From Vreelandella maris (GTDB lineage: Bacteria; Pseudomonadota; Gammaproteobacteria; Pseudomonadales; Halomonadaceae): a stretch of 64,000 nt of DNA. The DNA is taken from the NCBI RefSeq assembly GCF_013371085.1, contig NZ_JABWCV010000005.1:1-64000 (forward strand), read 5' to 3'. The position numbers and the translations under genes were made by a program. Shown here piece after piece: positions 60,922-64,000 of this stretch (positions within the stretch are counted from its first letter, which is position 1; every line of letters starts with the position of its first letter). The notes beneath the pieces are model-generated. The model made no database searches, was not told the origin of the DNA, and worked only from the letters and a program-made list of their open reading frames with translations.

Positions 60922-63159
60922 ATGACCGAGTCGAACCAAACCGCTGCCCTGAACTTGCTCGCCACTTGCCCCAAAGGCATCGAAGGCCTGCTCCACGACG
61001 AACTCATAGCGCTGGGCGCCACGCCGGGTAAAACCACCGTGGCAGGCGTCTATTTCACTGCCAGCCAAGCGATCGCTTATCGTGTCTGCCTGTGGTCCCG
61101 GTTAGCCAACCGGGTCATTTTGACCCTGGTACGCGAATCGATGATTGATACCGCCGAGCAAGTGCGCGATGTGGTCGCCCGCATTGCCTGGACACAGCAT
61201 CTGGCACCGGGCAAAACGCTGGCCGTCGATTTCCATGGCCGCAGCGAACACATTCGCCACACCCGCTTTGGCGCGCAAACCGTTAAAGACGGCATTGTCG
61301 ATGCGCTACAACTGGCCGGGCAGGAACGCCCCAATGTGGATACCAAAACCCCACATTTGCGCGTCTATGCTCACCTGCACCGGATGAATTTAACCATTGG
61401 GCTGGATCTCTCAGGTGAGAGTCTCCACCGCCGTGGTTATCGCCGTGACGTAGGCCATGCACCGCTAAAAGAGAATCTGGCGGCGGCACTGCTGGTGCGC
61501 GCAGGCTGGCCCGAGCGCTTAAAAGCGGGAGAGCCGTTGATTGATCCGCTGTGCGGTGCAGGCACGCTGCTGATCGAAGCCGCCATGATGGCCGCTGACC
61601 AAGCGCCTAACCTGAACCGTGAGCGGTTCGGCTTTCACGGCTGGGCAGGCCACGATGATCTCACTTGGCAGGAACAGAAGCGCGAAGCCGATGCGCGCGC
61701 GTCGATTGGTCGCAAGCGCTGTAAAGCCCAGCTACTCGGCTTTGATCAGAGCCCTGCAGCGCTGACGGCAGCGAAATCCAATGCCATGCGCGCGGGTATT
61801 CCAGCCTTGATAAGCCTGCATGGTCAAAGCCTTGTCCAGTTGACGCGACCCGAAACACTGACGGCTGAGAGCGGCCTGCTGATCACCAATCCCCCTTACG
61901 GCGAGCGGTTGGGTGAATTACCAGAACTGGTGCGTCTATACGCCCAGCTTGGTGAGAAAGCCAAAGCGCTATTCCCCGGCTGGATCCTGGCGGTATTTAC
62001 CGGTAACCCGGATCTAGGCCACCGGCTGGGCATGCGTGCGCACAAGCAGTACGCGCTTAAAAACGGCGCGCTAGATGCCAAGCTACTGCTTATGGAGATT
62101 GGTGGCACTGAGCATGCGCCTGCCGCGAGCGATACAAAGCCTGTTCAGAGCGAGAGTAGTGCAGTGGCGACGCCTAGTGATAAGGTGAGCGAAGAGCAAG
62201 CCGCCCACAAAAATCAAGACAATGCGCAGATGTTCGCCAATCGACTGATTAAAAATCAGAAGCGCTTGAAGAAATGGCTGAAGCAGAGCGGTGAAACCAG
62301 CTATCGCGTTTATGATGCCGATATGCCGGAATACGCCCTGGCGGTGGATCGTTATGGTGATCGGGTACATGTACAAGAGTACGCGGCACCTAGCTCGATC
62401 AACCCAGCCCAGGCGCAAAAGCGCTTGTACGATGCCTTGGAAGTCATGCCCGAGGCGCTTAACGTTGATGCCAGCAAAATCTATATCAAACGCCGCGAAC
62501 GCCAAACCGGCAGCGCCCAGTACCAGAAGCGGGCCGCCAGCGGTGAACGCTTTGAGGTGCAGGAGGGCGCAGCACGGCTATGGGTCAACCTGCGTGACTA
62601 TCTGGATACCGGGCTGTTCCTTGACCATCGGCCGGTTCGGCGCATGCTGGGCGAAATGGCCAGCGGTAAGCGCTTTTTAAATCTGTTCTGTTATACCGCC
62701 ACCGCGACCGTACAGGCGGCCTTGGGTGGAGCCAGTGACAGTGTGAGCGTGGATATGTCCAACACCTACCTGGAGTGGGCCAAGGACAACTTTGCGCTGA
62801 ACAAACTCGATACACGGCTGCATCGTGTGATTCGCGACGACTGTTTCCGCTGGCTGGAAACGGCCAACGCCGAGTTCGACCTGATCTTTATGGATCCGCC
62901 GACCTTTTCCAACTCCAAGAAAATGCGCGATACCCTTGATGTGCAGCGTGACCATCCGCGACTGGTGGAACTCGCCATGGCGCGCTTGGCACCGGGTGGC
63001 ACGTTAGTGTTTTCGAATAATCAACGGCGTTTTAAACTCGATGAAGCGCTTTACCAGCAGTATGCGGTCGAGGACATCACCGGGCGTAGCTTCGACCCCG
63101 ATTTCCAGCGGCGTACGAATCTTCACCATGTGTTTATACTGCGCCACAAAGCGGCGTAA
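60922..63159 (+). CDS. rlmL: 23S rRNA methyltransferase RlmKL (fused)
   Basis: Bifunctional enzyme making m2G2445 (RlmL half) and m7G2069 (RlmK half), 745 aa against 702 in E. coli. The N-terminal part has a THUMP domain and methyltransferase with NPPYGERLG (about 323-331). A polar, poorly conserved linker (about 390-430) joins the C-terminal half with LNLFCYTATATVQAALGGA (SAM site) and DPPTFSNSK (about 658). A single intact reading frame with a clear ATG. Confidence 0.96.
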   Translation: MTESNQTAALNLLATCPKGIEGLLHDELIALGATPGKTTVAGVYFTASQAIAYRVCLWSRLANRVILTLVRESMIDTAEQVRDVVARIAWTQHLAPGKTLAVDFHGRSEHIRHTRFGAQTVKDGIVDALQLAGQERPNVDTKTPHLRVYAHLHRMNLTIGLDLSGESLHRRGYRRDVGHAPLKENLAAALLVRAGWPERLKAGEPLIDPLCGAGTLLIEAAMMAADQAPNLNRERFGFHGWAGHDDLTWQEQKREADARASIGRKRCKAQLLGFDQSPAALTAAKSNAMRAGIPALISLHGQSLVQLTRPETLTAESGLLITNPPYGERLGELPELVRLYAQLGEKAKALFPGWILAVFTGNPDLGHRLGMRAHKQYALKNGALDAKLLLMEIGGTEHAPAASDTKPVQSESSAVATPSDKVSEEQAAHKNQDNAQMFANRLIKNQKRLKKWLKQSGETSYRVYDADMPEYALAVDRYGDRVHVQEYAAPSSINPAQAQKRLYDALEVMPEALNVDASKIYIKRRERQTGSAQYQKRAASGERFEVQEGAARLWVNLRDYLDTGLFLDHRPVRRMLGEMASGKRFLNLFCYTATATVQAALGGASDSVSVDMSNTYLEWAKDNFALNKLDTRLHRVIRDDCFRWLETANAEFDLIFMDPPTFSNSKKMRDTLDVQRDHPRLVELAMARLAPGGTLVFSNNQRRFKLDEALYQQYAVEDITGRSFDPDFQRRTNLHHVFILRHKAA

Positions 63160-63188
63160 GAGAGCCATCGTATGAAAAGAGTCTTTGC

Positions 63189-63524
63189 ATGATTCATCTA
63201 TCGCTTTACACCACGCTGGGTTGCCACCTATGCACTCAATTGGAAGGGCTGGTGGCGACACTCGCCAATCAGAAGGTGTGGCTGCACCATATCGAAATCA
63301 GTGATGACGATGCGCTTGTCGAGCGCTACGGCGTGCGGATACCGGTGCTGGTGGATAGCGATGGCAATGAGTTGGATCGTGGCTTTGAGCTAGAACGCTT
63401 AAGCGATTGGTTGCGTGAACGCGGCTGGCTGGATGAAGCGGCCCTGGAAGCGTTTACCGCACCACCCGATACCTCCGCCCCCAAAGGGGCACATGAGCGT
63501 GACGGGCGGCGCTTTCTGGGCTAA
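63189..63524 (+). CDS. Glutaredoxin-like DUF836 protein
   Basis: Thioredoxin-fold protein, 111 aa, with an active-site-like C12-HL-C15 in YTTLGCHLCTQLE and the cis-Pro equivalent in RYGVRIPVLVDSDG. The family is predicted redox-active; partner is unknown. It lies 30 bases after rlmKL and may be co-transcribed. The C-terminal 25 residues are polar and variable. Confidence 0.85.
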   Translation: MIHLSLYTTLGCHLCTQLEGLVATLANQKVWLHHIEISDDDALVERYGVRIPVLVDSDGNELDRGFELERLSDWLRERGWLDEAALEAFTAPPDTSAPKGAHERDGRRFLG

Positions 63525-63536
63525 CCCCTAGCGGCC

Positions 63537-63818
63537 CTAAAGTGCATCCAGTAGCGATAGTTGGCGCATGGCCTCCTGGCCCTCGGGAGTATGATCGGCC
63601 ACGTCCAATACCTTGCGAAAACCCCGCGAGGACTGGATGGTGGTTTCGTCCTCAAGCCACATCTGGGCCTGCTCCAGCGTGTCGGCTAGCTGGTGCTTTA
63701 GACCGCCAAACTGAGTGCCGATTTGCCCCCAGGCGCGGCTGAAAATCCAGTCACCAAACATATCCTGGTGAATATGAACCAACACATAGTCATGGTTGGT
63801 TTCCCAGCGTACGATCAC
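63537..63818 (-). CDS. WGR-like domain protein
   Basis: 93 aa. The segment YVLVHIHQDMFGDWIFSRAWGQIGTQFGGLKH... fits the WGR domain consensus (beta strands followed by W-G-R-I-G, here W-G-Q-I-G), and a helix with DTLEQAQMWLEDE follows. WGR domains are nucleic-acid-binding in PARPs and MolR-like proteins. The Arg of the motif is Gln here. Converges with the glutaredoxin-like gene; function unknown. Confidence 0.7.
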   Translation of the reverse strand: MIVRWETNHDYVLVHIHQDMFGDWIFSRAWGQIGTQFGGLKHQLADTLEQAQMWLEDETTIQSSRGFRKVLDVADHTPEGQEAMRQLSLLDAL

Positions 63819-63839
63819 AACACTCTCCTTACTTAGCTT

Positions 63840-63867
63840 TTAAAAGATAGCCTTTAAAAGATAGCCT
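63840..63867. repeat. Two identical 14-bp tandem repeats upstream of pdxB
   Basis: TTTAAAAGATAGCC at 63840-63853 and again at 63854-63867, followed by a partial third unit TTTAAA. They lie in the divergent gap between the WGR gene and pdxB. Confidence 0.85.
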
Positions 63868-63931
63868 TTAAACACGCCTGCCCATCAAGCCGTCGCGGGC
63901 GGTATTGTAAAGCCCGGATACCCAAACGCCT

Positions 63932-64000
63932 ATGAAACTTGTCATCGACGCCAATATCCCCGCTGCCGAGCACTGCTTCGGCCATTTCGGTACGCTCACC
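63932..64000 (+). CDS. pdxB: Erythronate-4-phosphate dehydrogenase PdxB (5' fragment)
   Basis: The first 23 codons only; the gene runs out of the window. MKLVIDANIPAAEHCFGHFG resembles the start of PdxB (E. coli MKILVDENMPYARDLF), a D-2-hydroxyacid dehydrogenase of pyridoxal phosphate synthesis. The short length limits confidence. Confidence 0.7.
   Translation, partial: MKLVIDANIPAAEHCFGHFGTLT

Overview
The window reads as chromosome of a moderately GC-rich gammaproteobacterium. Protein sequences and gene order point to Halomonas or a close relative (Halomonadaceae): a Pseudomonas-like Gts glucose transporter, a P. aeruginosa-type isocitrate lyase, a GDH180-type NAD-glutamate dehydrogenase, and stretches of E. 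coli-like synteny (purB-hflD-mnmA-nudJ-rluE-icd, clpS-clpA-infA-bpt/aat, ftsK-lolA, pyrD/rmf/rlmKL). This assignment is inference from protein resemblance. I found no rRNA, tRNA, CRISPR array or prophage.

Layout. 0.1-4.8 kb: a chemoreceptor, RNase II on the minus strand and a Cof-type HAD phosphatase. 4.9-11.7 kb: a GltR/GtrS-like two-component system followed by gtsABCD glucose-type ABC uptake, with a hairpin and a repeat between gtsA and gtsB and a large compound hairpin repeat between gtsC and gtsD. 11.8-15.9 kb: ycjXF, a small membrane protein, a hexose-6-phosphate mutarotase and a GlsB-like membrane protein. 16.0-20.5 kb: an unusual 821-residue DUF1266 protein, an NlpC/P60 lipoprotein and a YnfM-like exporter. 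20.6-26.6 kb: nikABCDE (minus) diverging from nikR (plus) around a textbook NikR operator, with slyD next door. 26.7-29.5 kb: a small membrane protein, a SlyB-type lipoprotein and aceA. 29.9-38.4 kb: a minus-strand run rluE-nudJ-mnmA-hflD-purB-roxA-GNAT, diverging from a monomeric NADP-isocitrate dehydrogenase. 38.6-43.5 kb: the N-degron machinery (clpS, clpA, bpt, aat) around infA. 43.7-49.3 kb: ftsK, lolA, a REP cluster and an oppositely oriented rarA. 49.3-51.3 kb: an intact-looking IS200/IS605 element with divergent tnpA and tnpB. 51.4-64 kb: a degenerate hemerythrin, murI, trmA, gdhB, pyrD, rmf, rlmKL, a glutaredoxin-like protein, a WGR-like protein and the 5' end of pdxB.

Themes. (1) Carbon flow: glucose uptake, mutarotase, the isocitrate branch point (icd and aceA) and glutamate catabolism (gdhB). 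(2) Nickel: a complete NikR-regulated importer beside a possible nickel chaperone. (3) Protein turnover and translation: N-degron adaptor, unfoldase and both aminoacyl transferases, plus ribosome and tRNA modification enzymes (RoxA, RluE, RlmKL, MnmA, TrmA) and RMF. (4) Non-coding structure: two copies of a compound-hairpin repeat family, a three-unit REP cluster, and a striking recurrence of short tandem repeats (period about 12-21 bp, unrelated unit sequences) in gene-upstream spacers. The last theme and the compound hairpins are the parts least explained by known gene functions.
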